From: Methylobacillus sp. MM3
GTDB taxonomy: Bacteria; Pseudomonadota; Gammaproteobacteria; Burkholderiales; Methylophilaceae
DNA: 64,000 nt
Reading direction: 5' to 3'
Assembly: GCF_001645185.1 (NCBI RefSeq)
Contig: NZ_LXTQ01000050.1
Coordinates: 62,001-126,000, forward strand
Part shown: positions 42,720 to 51,350 of the stretch, one piece after another
How positions within the stretch are numbered: the stretch's first letter is position 1
Layout: each line of letters begins with the position of its first letter
Program-made: the position numbers and the translations under genes
Notes under the pieces: model-generated
The model's input: only the letters and a program-made list of their open reading frames with translations
Told to the model about the DNA's origin: nothing
The model's database searches: none

Positions 42720-43337
42720 TCAACCCCCGATATCGAAGGCTTGCGCTTCGATATCGAGAAAATCCTTCAACAACCGGGCCACCGTCCGGTAATAATTCGC
42801 GCTCGGCGCGGCGTCGAGCGTATCCGCAAATCGCACATACCACGGCTGCAGGTGGCGGGCGAAGAATTCGCGCTGCCGTGCCAAGGCGGCCGGTGCGGTT
42901 TCCATGTCGCCCGCCGCCAGCCAGCGCATCACTTCGCACAAGGCGGCAATATGGTCTTCCGGCTCACTTACTTCGACAGCCCGCGCCAGGCCTAATTCCG
43001 CAAGATCATCGCGCAGTTTCGCCAGCGGCTCTTCCATGAGGAAGCCCGTCAGATACCAGGACAGATAAGGCATGACCTCGCCCTGCCCCAGGCCAATGAA
43101 CAGTCGCTCGTATTCCTCTCCAGCCGCCTCGGCATCCATGACTTCGGATGCCGCCTGCAGCCCATGCCAGGAAGCCGCCAATGCGGATTCGGGTGCTGCG
43201 ATTTCGTCCGCGCCGGCAATCGCCTGCAACAACTCCGCGTCAGGCGCGGCATAAAGCAGGCGAGCCAGCAATCCGTAGAGGTTGGCCCGTGCGGCGTCCT
43301 CTTCCGTTGCCGTGCGCTCTTCCGTAGCCGCGATCAT
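42720..43337 (-). CDS. TorD-family molybdoenzyme chaperone
   Basis: A 205-residue all-helical protein of the TorD/DmsD type, with the family pattern EEYERLFIGLGQGEVMPYLSWYLTG cut by short loops and a later EPEDHIAALCEVM. Such proteins bind the Tat signal of their partner and hold it until the cofactor is inserted. The partner is presumably the alpha subunit downstream. The ATG overlaps the preceding gene (ATGA). Confidence 0.88.
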   Translation of the reverse strand: MIAATEERTATEEDAARANLYGLLARLLYAAPDAELLQAIAGADEIAAPESALAASWHGLQAASEVMDAEAAGEEYERLFIGLGQGEVMPYLSWYLTGFLMEEPLAKLRDDLAELGLARAVEVSEPEDHIAALCEVMRWLAAGDMETAPAALARQREFFARHLQPWYVRFADTLDAAPSANYYRTVARLLKDFLDIEAQAFDIGG

Positions 43338-44917
43338 CGCCCTTCTCCCGACAACTGCTTGCCCATCATGTCCACCACGCGACAATCGCCGCACATTTGC
43401 AGGCGGCGCTTCGCTTCCGGCGTGGCAAACATGCTATGTCCGGACAGCTTGTGCAGCATGCTGCCTATCATGTGCGTCGTCGCGAACGGCTTGCCGCAAC
43501 TCACGCAGTAAAACGGCGTGTCCTGATGCAAGGTTCGCGCCTGCCTGACGTCAGGCGTCAGCAACAGCCGCGCATGCAGGGTGATGGCATTTTCGGGGCA
43601 CGCATTTTCGCACAAGCCGCACTGGACGCAATTGCGTTCGATGAATTTCAGCATGGGAGCCCCGGCACCGTCCTGCAATGCGGCTGCGGGGCAGGCGCTG
43701 ACGCATGACAGGCAGAGCGTGCAGGAGCCTCCGTCGACCTCTATCGTGCCGTAAGGCGCGTCGCCGGAAAGTGCGATTACATCTGGAACCGTCGAGGGCG
43801 CATGGCGCACGAAGTGCTCAATGCAGAAGTCCAGGGTGGTGCGCTTTTCATCGAACAGGCGGAAAGATGCCGCTTCATGGGGCACGACAGCCGCCGGAAC
43901 TCCCGTAAGCGCGTCCAGTCCATCCGCATCCAGCAGATGAAAGTGCCCGCCACCGTAACCGAGCCCGCCCAGGATTTCTTCGCCCAGCGCCATCTGCTCG
44001 CGCAGGACGATTGCGTATTGCGGCGCTTCCCTGCCGGTCGCCAATATGAAAATACGGTTGGCGCCTAGCGCAATCGCGCCGAGCAAGCGGTCAAGGCCGA
44101 GCGAGGCGATATGGAACACTTCGCAAGGAATCACATTGGCCGGCAACGCAGAAGACTGCACCCGTGCCGCGCCCTCATCAGGATCGTGCAGCAGCAGGCA
44201 GGCATCTTCGCCGCCCGCAGCGCGGTAGGCCTCCAGCATCGCCTTGAGCTTGCCACCCCAATACGAAACCGACGGGAAGTTATATTGCATCGCGCCCGAC
44301 GGGCACACCATGGCACAAGCGCCGCAGCCCATGCACAGGTGCGGCTCGACGCGAATTCGGTCGCCGTCGGCGCGGATCGCTTCGGTGGAGCACACCTCGA
44401 TGCAGCGGTCGCAGCCTTGCAGGCGCGAGCGGCTATGCGCGCAGATTTTTTCGTTGTAGAGGAAGAACTTGGGTTTTTCGAATTCGCCGATGCCGTCGCG
44501 GATTTCCGCAAGCGCCTGTTCAAGGGCAGCAGCATCCGGAGGGGCGAAATAGCCTTGCGGCGGCTGGTGCATCGCGAAGTAGGCATGCTCCGTCAGGTTC
44601 AGCACCATATCGAACTCGCCGGACTGGATAATTTCGGTTTGCGCGGCTTTCCAGGTTACCGCGAATTCGCCGAGCCAACCGGCCATGCCGACCACCTCGC
44701 CCTGGATCAGCGCGAATCCCAGGGCTTGCGAATGGCCGTCATTGCTCAGCACGGTCACCGGCAAATCGGCCGCCAGCGAAGTGGCGACCCCGGCGGCGCG
44801 CGCCGCCTCGCCAATGATCAGCAACCTTCCCTGCGAATGGTATTCCACCGCGGGGACAGGCGCAGGCGCCGGGTAACCGGCGGAAACCGCCAGCGCTGAT
44901 TGGAGTGGGTGCGTCAT
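43334..44917 (-). CDS. Multi-cluster 4Fe-4S accessory protein
   Basis: A 527-residue cytosolic protein with at least two pairs of ferredoxin-type cysteine clusters (CDRCIEVC and CMGCGACAMVC near the middle; CTLCLSCVSAC and CVQCGLCENAC near the C-terminus) and further CxxC pairs (CVSCGKPF, CGDCR). The family accompanies formate dehydrogenase genes in betaproteobacteria and is likely to act in enzyme maturation or electron transfer. It overlaps the DUF3306 gene upstream and the TorD gene downstream by four bases each. Confidence 0.87.
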   Translation of the reverse strand: MTHPLQSALAVSAGYPAPAPVPAVEYHSQGRLLIIGEAARAAGVATSLAADLPVTVLSNDGHSQALGFALIQGEVVGMAGWLGEFAVTWKAAQTEIIQSGEFDMVLNLTEHAYFAMHQPPQGYFAPPDAAALEQALAEIRDGIGEFEKPKFFLYNEKICAHSRSRLQGCDRCIEVCSTEAIRADGDRIRVEPHLCMGCGACAMVCPSGAMQYNFPSVSYWGGKLKAMLEAYRAAGGEDACLLLHDPDEGAARVQSSALPANVIPCEVFHIASLGLDRLLGAIALGANRIFILATGREAPQYAIVLREQMALGEEILGGLGYGGGHFHLLDADGLDALTGVPAAVVPHEAASFRLFDEKRTTLDFCIEHFVRHAPSTVPDVIALSGDAPYGTIEVDGGSCTLCLSCVSACPAAALQDGAGAPMLKFIERNCVQCGLCENACPENAITLHARLLLTPDVRQARTLHQDTPFYCVSCGKPFATTHMIGSMLHKLSGHSMFATPEAKRRLQMCGDCRVVDMMGKQLSGEGR

Positions 44918-45300
44918 ACGGATTCCGGGTGATCGGGGGCGGCATCAACCGCTGCGCCGGGTATGGATTCTTCCGTTTTTTTCAGCAGGGTTTGCGCGTG
45001 ATCCAGCGTTTGCAACAGATCGGACGGCAGCAAGGTCGGCCGGGAGTAATCGTCAACATAAACATCGAGCCCGTCCATCACGCGGTAATGATCGGTCATG
45101 AACAGCTTGCGCAGGGCATTGCGCCGGACCTCGCCATCGACGCCTTCCTGCATGAACATGCTGAAATCCGCATCGAAATCCAGCGTTTCCGGCGCAGGCA
45201 AAGGCACGGCGGCCTGCTTGACGCCCGTCGCCGGGGCTGACGGGACAGCGCCTTCGAGCTTGCGCTGAGACCAGCGGCGCAGAAAAGATGTTGAGTTCAT
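44914..45300 (-). CDS. DUF3306 protein
   Basis: A 128-residue protein starting MNSTSFLRRWSQRKLEG with the conserved DFDADFSMFMQEGVDGEVRRNALRKLF split across one domain, which is characteristic of DUF3306. It is the first gene of the formate dehydrogenase run. A DUF3305 gene that usually precedes it was not found in the 243 bases upstream. Function unknown; presumed maturation factor. Confidence 0.85.
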   Translation of the reverse strand: MNSTSFLRRWSQRKLEGAVPSAPATGVKQAAVPLPAPETLDFDADFSMFMQEGVDGEVRRNALRKLFMTDHYRVMDGLDVYVDDYSRPTLLPSDLLQTLDHAQTLLKKTEESIPGAAVDAAPDHPESV

Positions 45301-45543
45301 AGGCCCAATATTTTAGCACAACTCATATGCGTCAGACCCATAAAAACCCAGCAAAATCAATGCCCATAGAAAATTTGTGAGATTGAGCCAAAAAGCCGCT
45401 GTTAGCGGTTGTACAAGGGAGAGATCGGGAACATCATAGTTTGCAAGAAAGGCTTGTTCTGAACCCGGCCGCGGACTGGTCATGATCACTTTGGTGCCGA
45501 ATAAATCTTGTGGGCAAGGGGGAGTTTTAGCTAACTTAGGGCC

Positions 45544-45909
45544 ATGAAGACTTTCCAGAAACTAAAAAAACTTCGTTCTTACGTGTCTTGTATCCCGGGC
45601 GTCAAAACTTGCAAGGAATTCGATATTGCGGTTGAAATCGGGTATTACCAGCAAAAGGGCACCCCATTGACAATGAAGCAGTTGGCCCTGCTCAACATCG
45701 TTCCGCCGGCCACCATGCGGCGCCACCTGAATCGGATGATCAAGGAAGGCACCGTTCAAAAACACCCCTCGCAGAATGACTTGCGCATTGTCTATTTCAC
45801 TCTAAGCAATACCGCGCTAGACTCTTTTGCCAATTGCCTGGAACAGATCAAAAAAACATTGATTCAGGCTGTAGAACACGAATCCGCCGATCGAGCCATC
45901 GGCGCCTGA
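45544..45909 (+). CDS. Winged-helix regulator, MarR-like
   Basis: A 121-residue protein with a central winged HTH (LTMKQLALLNIVPPATMRRHL, cut here at the turn, then RMIKEGTVQKHP and the wing DLRIVYFTLS). The layout resembles MarR-type regulators, although it is short and lacks one flanking helix. It is divergent from the formate dehydrogenase run, which makes it a candidate regulator of it; this is inference. Confidence 0.65.
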   Translation: MKTFQKLKKLRSYVSCIPGVKTCKEFDIAVEIGYYQQKGTPLTMKQLALLNIVPPATMRRHLNRMIKEGTVQKHPSQNDLRIVYFTLSNTALDSFANCLEQIKKTLIQAVEHESADRAIGA

Positions 45910-45945
45910 CCATAGCGTCCAATACGTGCCAAGCCGCTCATCGCA

Positions 45946-46233
45946 ATGAAACCCGCCAAACACATCACTGTTTGTATCAATCAGCGCGCCAACCCCGACA
46001 CGCTCTCATGCGGCATGCGGGGCGGATTGGAGATCGCGGATGCGCTGAAAACGGCTCTCGCCGAAAACCGCCTGGAAATGGATGTCAGGACATTTCACTG
46101 CCTGGGCAAATGCGAACTCGGCCCGAACGCCAAGCTCTCCCCCGGCGGGGAGTTCTGTCACGGCCTGGACCCGACAGACCTGGCACCCCTCCTGAAAAAA
46201 ATTGCAGAGTTTGTCACCGGCTCACGCAAATAA
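45946..46233 (+). CDS. Thioredoxin-like 2Fe-2S ferredoxin
   Basis: A 95-residue protein with the four cysteines of the thioredoxin-fold 2Fe-2S ferredoxins: Cys in ITVCINQRANPDTLSCGMRG, cut at the second Cys, and the later pair FHCLGKCELGP. A further Cys in GGEFCHGL is extra. It is 36 bases after the MarR-like gene. Its last 12 bases overlap, tail to tail, the small MFS-partner gene on the other strand. It may transfer electrons to or from the formate dehydrogenase accessory proteins. Confidence 0.8.
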   Translation: MKPAKHITVCINQRANPDTLSCGMRGGLEIADALKTALAENRLEMDVRTFHCLGKCELGPNAKLSPGGEFCHGLDPTDLAPLLKKIAEFVTGSRK

Positions 46234-46353
46234 TGCCAACGCCTTCTTGAAGGTCTGGTACACCCCCCATCCCAGCGGGATAAGCACATAGGCCCAGAAC
46301 AGCACCAGCAGCACTGCGTGATTTTCCTTTCCTTGATTTTCGCTGGCGGTCAT
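46222..46353 (-). CDS. MFS transporter small partner, 43 residues
   Basis: A 43-residue gene begins MTASENQGKENHAVLLVLFW and continues with one membrane helix ending GWGVYQTFKKAL. Its ATG at 46353 overlaps the stop of the OFA transporter by four bases, the strongest evidence that it is translated. Tiny single-helix proteins of this kind accompany OFA-type transporters in many proteobacteria (recalled). A role as a stabilising subunit is inference. Confidence 0.8.
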   Translation of the reverse strand: MTASENQGKENHAVLLVLFWAYVLIPLGWGVYQTFKKALALFA

Positions 46354-47720
46354 GCTGTTTCTCCGTTTTCGACTTCATCGTGTTTCATGTAATGCTGCTC
46401 ATGCACTTCTTTCATCATTAGATTGCAAATGAATCCCACCATCAGCAACCCGGCCATGATGTAGAGCGTCGTGGTGTAGGCATCGGCTTTGGCGACGCCG
46501 TGATCGATCTGGTATTCGCGGATGTAATTGACCAGCACCGGCCCCAGCACGCCGGCTGTCGCCCATGCCGTAAGCAGCCGCCCATGGATTCCGCCGACGT
46601 ATTTGGTACCGAAGATGTCGGCAAGGTAGGCGGGAATTGTCGCAAAACCACCCCCGTACATGCTCAGGATCACCGCGGATGCAGCGATGAATAGCACGAT
46701 GTTGCCTTCGCCACTGAAAGTGGGCAGCATCGAATACAAGAAAGTGCCGAGCGCGAAAAACAGGAAATAGGTGTTCTGCCGCCCGAGGTAATCCGAGGCG
46801 GACGACCAGACGAATCGGCCGCCCATGTTGAACAGCGACAGCAACCCGACAAAACCTGCCGCCGCCTCCGGCGTGATCGCGCCCTTGAACATTTCCTGGA
46901 TCATCACCGACGCCTGGCCGAGGATGCCGATACCGGCCGTCACGTTGAGGCACAAAATCGCCCATAGCAGGTAGAACTGCGGTGTCTTGAGCGCCTGGTC
47001 GATATGCACGTGACGCTTGGTGACCATTTTTTTCGATTCGACCGGCGGCGTCCAGCCTTCCGGTTTCCAATCGGGTGGCGGAATACGGATCGCGAGAGAA
47101 CCGATCACCATGGAGATGAAATACAGCACGCCCATCACTACAAAAGCTTCCATGACGCCGACGCTGGTTTCGGATTCGAAGTGCTTCATCAGCATCACGC
47201 CCAGCGGCGCGCCTATCATCGCGCCGCCGCCGAAGCCCATGATCGCCAACCCGGTCGCCATGCCGCGCCTGTCAGGAAACCATTTGATCAGCGTCGATAC
47301 CGGCGAGACATAGCCCAGCCCCAGCCCGCAGCCGCCGATGACGCCGTAGCCGAGATAAAGCAGCCAGACCTGATGCAAGTACACGCCGATGGCGGATAAA
47401 ATGAAACCGCCGCCAAAACAGCAGGCGGCGGTGAACATGGTGCGGCGCGGACCGACTTTTTCCAGCCATTTTCCGCCGAAGGCGGCAGAAAGGCCGAGAA
47501 AAACAATGGCAAGACTGTATATCCAGCCAAGAGTCGTGAGTTTCCAGTCATCGGGAGCAGATTGCGAGATACCGAGCACACGGGTCATCGGTTCATTGAA
47601 TACGCTGAAGGCATAAGCCTGGCCGATGCACAAGTGAACGGCCAATGCCGCCGGCGGTATCAACCAGCGATTGTAACGATGACCAGCGGTGATTCTTTCC
47701 TTGGAAAAAAAGCCCGGCAT
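46350..47720 (-). CDS. OFA family MFS transporter (formate/oxalate type)
   Basis: A 456-residue inner-membrane protein with twelve predicted helices. Features typical of the OxlT/OFA group are LCIGQAYAFSVFNEPMTR in helix 1 and GGCGLGLGYVSPVSTLIKWF in helix 4, plus PDRRGMATGLAIMGFG. OFA proteins exchange or import small carboxylates such as formate or oxalate. Being close to a formate dehydrogenase suggests formate as substrate, which cannot be proved from sequence. Confidence 0.9.
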   Translation of the reverse strand: MPGFFSKERITAGHRYNRWLIPPAALAVHLCIGQAYAFSVFNEPMTRVLGISQSAPDDWKLTTLGWIYSLAIVFLGLSAAFGGKWLEKVGPRRTMFTAACCFGGGFILSAIGVYLHQVWLLYLGYGVIGGCGLGLGYVSPVSTLIKWFPDRRGMATGLAIMGFGGGAMIGAPLGVMLMKHFESETSVGVMEAFVVMGVLYFISMVIGSLAIRIPPPDWKPEGWTPPVESKKMVTKRHVHIDQALKTPQFYLLWAILCLNVTAGIGILGQASVMIQEMFKGAITPEAAAGFVGLLSLFNMGGRFVWSSASDYLGRQNTYFLFFALGTFLYSMLPTFSGEGNIVLFIAASAVILSMYGGGFATIPAYLADIFGTKYVGGIHGRLLTAWATAGVLGPVLVNYIREYQIDHGVAKADAYTTTLYIMAGLLMVGFICNLMMKEVHEQHYMKHDEVENGETA

Positions 47721-47900
47721 ATCCCCTCCTCATGATTGTTTATTGCTATTACTTCACTTCACCTCAAAATATTCCGTGTTATATCAATATGCGCCACGTC
47801 CAACGACGGACGTTCAGGTATGAATAGTCTTATAAATTCAATATACTGGCAATGCCTTAAGAACCCCCAAGCACAACTCGCATGAAGAATTAAAACTGTT

Positions 47901-50312
47901 ATGTCCCAGGGAACCTCGCCCATGAATACGTCTTCGTCTTCACTCGACTGGCCTTTGCCGCCCTATGCCGTCCTGGAATCCGAACTCCCCGAACCGCTTT
48001 GTTTCACCCAGCTACGCGACGGCAAGTCTGTGCAGGGCCTGCTAGGCAGCATGAATATCGATATCGGTATGCTGGAGATACACAATGCCAACAAGGGCAT
48101 GAGTTCGGTCGGTATCAGCCTCGGTAATATCAAATGGCTGGAACTGACGCAGCCGGTCGCATTGAAAAGCGGCGCCACCGTGGTCAACGAAGCCAACGGC
48201 ATATTCTCCGCGCCGGAATTGCGCGACATCGATATCGAGTTTACCGACGGCGAAACGATGAACGGCAAAACCTTCGGCATGCTGGAAACGGGGCGAGGCA
48301 TTTATCTTTACCTGAAGCAGGACGAAGGCCGCTACCTGCGCCGTTTTATTCCAAGCGAAGTCATCCGGCATTACTCGACCGGCGAACCATTGGGCAAAAT
48401 GCTGGTGGGAGCCAACGCCGTCTCCGAGGAAGACGTGGTCGAGGGACTGAATCAACAGAAACAACTCCGCGACCGGCCGCTGGGCGAATACCTGAAGAGC
48501 GAAGAAGTTATCTCCGGCGAACAGCTGGACAACGTGCTCCAGCAGTTGCGCCATCAGCCGTCGCTCAAGCTGGGCGAGGCTTTGCTGAAGGCCGGCATCG
48601 TCGATGAGTCGCAAATCCAGCAGGCGCTGGAACAGCAGAAGCACAACCGCAAGCGCGCGCTGGGCGAAATCCTCATCGACATGGGCATCGTCGACCGCTC
48701 CACGGTCAATCAACTGCTCGCGCGCAAGATGGGCATTCCGTACATCAAGCTAGCGCAATTCAATATTGACCCCAACGTCGTCAAGATGGTGCCGGAAAAG
48801 GTGGCTTCCAAATACACGCTCATGCCCTTGTGCGTGGTGGATCAACGTATTTTCATCGCGATGGAAAACCCGCTGCTGAACGAAGCGCTGAATGAAGTGC
48901 GCTTCCATTCAAAGAAGACTGCCGAGCCGGTGATGGCTTCGGCCGAGGAAATCCAGACCGCGATCCGCAGCTTTTATGGCACTGCGCACTTCGACGATCT
49001 GGCCTCCGAACTGGCAGTGGCGCTGGACAGTGGGGAAGATCAGATGGAAAGCAGCGAGCTTTCCGAAAACGACACCATCCTGACACGGATGCTGAACAAA
49101 ACCATCCTCGATGCGCATCAGCAAGGGGCGTCCGACATCCACATCGAAACCTATCCCGGCAAGAAGCACAGCGTGATCCGCTTCCGCAAGGACGGCAACA
49201 TGGTGCATTACTTCGATTTGCCGGCAAATTTTCGTAACGCCATCGTCTCGCGCATCAAGATCATGGCCAATCTGGATATTTCCGAGAAGCGCCGCGCGCA
49301 GGACGGCAAGATCGACTTCTCGCAATTCGGCCCGGCACGCATCGAGTTGCGGGTGGCGACCATCCCCACCACCAATGGGCTGGAAGACGTGGTGCTGCGG
49401 ATATTGAACGCCGGCAAACCGATTCCGCTCGATAAAATCCTGCTCAGCGAATACAACCTGGCGCAGATCAAAGCCATCGCGCAGCGCCCGCACGGCATGC
49501 TGCTGGTCTGCGGCCCGACAGGCTCGGGCAAAACCACCACGCTGCACTCGGTGATGAGCCACATCAACACGCCGGAACGCAAGATCTGGACGGCGGAAGA
49601 CCCGGTGGAAATCACCCAGGACGGCTTGCGCCAGGTGCAGACCCACGCCAAGATCGGCTGGACCTTCGCCGCTGCGCTGCGCGCCTTCCTGCGCGCCGAC
49701 CCGGACGTGATCATGGTCGGCGAAATGCGCGATCAGGAAACCTCGCAAATCGGGGTTGAGGCCTCGCTGACCGGCCACCTGGTGCTTTCCACGCTGCACA
49801 CCAACAGTGCTGCGGAGTCCGTCGTCCGCCTGCTTGATCTCGGACTGGATCCGTTCAATTTCTCCGATGCGCTGCTGGGAGTGCTAGGCCAGCGCCTCGC
49901 TCGCTCCCTGTGCCCGGCCTGCAAGAAACCGCATGCCGCCACGGAAGAGGAAATCGAATCGCTGATGCAGGAGTATTGCGAGAGCTTCGAGAACGTCGGC
50001 TATCCGGCGCCAGCCAGACAGGTACTGCTCGATGACTGGAAACGCCGCTTCACCGGCGGCAAGGGAACATTCACGCTGTATTCGGCGGCCGGCTGCAAAG
50101 ACTGTGATAAGAGCGGCTATCGCGGCCGCATCGGCGTACATGAACTGCTGGTGAATAGCCCGAAGGTCAAGCACCTGATCCAGACACGCGCCTCCGTGAC
50201 CGAAATCCAGGCAGCCGCGTTCGAGAACGGCATGCGCACACTGAAACAGGACGGCATCGAAAAGGTGCTGCAAGGGCTGACCGACATCAAGATGATCCGG
50301 GCTGCATGCTAG
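47901..50312 (+). CDS. GspE/PilB-type secretion ATPase, second copy
   Basis: An 803-residue ATPase. The N-terminal 150 residues form a beta-rich domain without clear family; two helical repeats of MshEN/T2SSE_N type follow (about 165-380; LGEYLKSEEVISGEQL, LGEILIDMGIVDRSTV), then the motor core with Walker A GPTGSGKTTT, WTAEDPVEI, DVIMVGEMRD and TLHTNSAAES, and a zinc site CPACK...CKDC. The core is very close to that of the GAF-linked ATPase at 30501, which points to paralogy with exchanged N-termini. An alternative start is the ATG at 47922. No secretin or platform gene is adjacent. Confidence 0.88.
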   Translation: MSQGTSPMNTSSSSLDWPLPPYAVLESELPEPLCFTQLRDGKSVQGLLGSMNIDIGMLEIHNANKGMSSVGISLGNIKWLELTQPVALKSGATVVNEANGIFSAPELRDIDIEFTDGETMNGKTFGMLETGRGIYLYLKQDEGRYLRRFIPSEVIRHYSTGEPLGKMLVGANAVSEEDVVEGLNQQKQLRDRPLGEYLKSEEVISGEQLDNVLQQLRHQPSLKLGEALLKAGIVDESQIQQALEQQKHNRKRALGEILIDMGIVDRSTVNQLLARKMGIPYIKLAQFNIDPNVVKMVPEKVASKYTLMPLCVVDQRIFIAMENPLLNEALNEVRFHSKKTAEPVMASAEEIQTAIRSFYGTAHFDDLASELAVALDSGEDQMESSELSENDTILTRMLNKTILDAHQQGASDIHIETYPGKKHSVIRFRKDGNMVHYFDLPANFRNAIVSRIKIMANLDISEKRRAQDGKIDFSQFGPARIELRVATIPTTNGLEDVVLRILNAGKPIPLDKILLSEYNLAQIKAIAQRPHGMLLVCGPTGSGKTTTLHSVMSHINTPERKIWTAEDPVEITQDGLRQVQTHAKIGWTFAAALRAFLRADPDVIMVGEMRDQETSQIGVEASLTGHLVLSTLHTNSAAESVVRLLDLGLDPFNFSDALLGVLGQRLARSLCPACKKPHAATEEEIESLMQEYCESFENVGYPAPARQVLLDDWKRRFTGGKGTFTLYSAAGCKDCDKSGYRGRIGVHELLVNSPKVKHLIQTRASVTEIQAAAFENGMRTLKQDGIEKVLQGLTDIKMIRAAC

Positions 50313-50315
50313 GGC

Positions 50316-50377
50316 GGGGCATCCCGGAAATCGCGTAACGGTGGTTTCCGGGATTCGCCCCGGAATCCCGGAGTGAC
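50316..50377. repeat. Imperfect inverted repeat after the GspE-like gene
   Basis: CCCGGAAA (50323-50330) pairs with TTTCCGGG (50345-50352), flanked by further GGGGC/GCCCC pairing, followed by GGAATCCCGGAG. There is no U tract, so it is better seen as a REP-like intergenic repeat than as a terminator. Confidence 0.45.
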
Positions 50378-50400
50378 GAAGACTCCGCTTCAGGACTGAA

Positions 50401-50583
50401 TCAGCAGCAGCGCTTCACGCCTTTCCATTTGGTGTCCTGCCACTGCTTGAAAAAGTCTTCGCGCGACAAAGGCGGCGCATCCGGGTGATGCTCGGCATGG
50501 TGTGCCAGGTAACGCTCATAGGCGTCGTCGCCCGACAGGCGCCGCACGGCCCGCCAGCATCGTCGCAGCATGTTTCCGATCAC
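50401..50583 (-). CDS. ybdD: YbdD/YjiX family protein
   Basis: A 60-residue protein ending KWKGVKRCC, with the SGDDAYERYLAHH motif, matches the DUF466 family that normally follows cstA-type pyruvate transporters. Here three other genes stand between it and cstA, but all read in the same direction and are stop-start coupled. The ATG at 50583 overlaps the methyltransferase stop by four bases. Confidence 0.9.
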   Translation of the reverse strand: MIGNMLRRCWRAVRRLSGDDAYERYLAHHAEHHPDAPPLSREDFFKQWQDTKWKGVKRCC

Positions 50584-51350
50584 GTCATGTTCTCCTTTAT
50601 TCGATAACAGTAGAGCACGGTTTCGCGTCTGTCCTCGATTTCCAGCTCCGTTTCCGGCGCCCAGCCGGGTACCGCAAAGGATGAAGAAACGAAGAGCGTG
50701 CCCACACGCATTTCACGGCGGACTTTCTCAGCCAACTCAGGCATGGGGGCCGGCGAGAGAAACGCAAAAACCACATCGTGTCCCGCCAGGTTGCACTCCC
50801 AGAAACTCCGTCTATGCACGGCAAGGTTGGGCAGGCTGCGGCTGCGGAACGCCGTTACCGCCCACGGCAATGGCGCACTCTCCCAGGCTTCGACAGCCAG
50901 CAACGGAAAGTGTTTTGCCAGCGGAACGGCAACCGAGCCCACCCCAGCGCCAAGATCGGCAAAACGCCTCGCGCGTTCATCGTCGACAATCTCCGCCACC
51001 GCCTCGACCACCGCCGGGGAAGAAAGAAACAACGGCACGTCGCCTTTGACCGTGCCCCAGAACACCAGCATCAACAGGATGAATACCGCGAGATAAAGCT
51101 CGCTCGGCAAGTGCAGCGTCGATGCCACCAGCACGGCAGGAAGAAACAGCAGATGCATGGGCCACCACCATGCAGGCTGGCTTAATGCACGAGACGCCAG
51201 CGCGGCGGCGATGCCCTGCGCGATAGCCAGCAACCAGACATCGCGGGAAAGTTGCGGCACGACCCATGCGAGCAACCCCGCCGAGACCACGCCGAGCAAT
51301 TGCGCGAGCAATGCCGGCACGCCCTGTCGCTGCATAATGCCTTGCTCCAT
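50580..51350 (-). CDS. Membrane protein with SAM-methyltransferase-like domain
   Basis: A 256-residue protein: four hydrophobic segments in the first 100 residues, then a small Rossmann-type methyltransferase domain with motif I FADLGAGVGSVAVPLA. It would be a membrane-anchored methyltransferase of unknown substrate. The ATG at 51350 shares TGATG with the M48 stop and is preferred to the GTG one codon earlier. The methyltransferase domain is shorter than usual. Confidence 0.75.
   Translation of the reverse strand: MEQGIMQRQGVPALLAQLLGVVSAGLLAWVVPQLSRDVWLLAIAQGIAAALASRALSQPAWWWPMHLLFLPAVLVASTLHLPSELYLAVFILLMLVFWGTVKGDVPLFLSSPAVVEAVAEIVDDERARRFADLGAGVGSVAVPLAKHFPLLAVEAWESAPLPWAVTAFRSRSLPNLAVHRRSFWECNLAGHDVVFAFLSPAPMPELAEKVRREMRVGTLFVSSSFAVPGWAPETELEIEDRRETVLYCYRIKENMT

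Noticed and set aside
45301-45543. Sigma-54 promoter between the formate run and the MarR-like gene
   Set aside because: No GG-N10-GC pair with suitable flanks was found on either strand.
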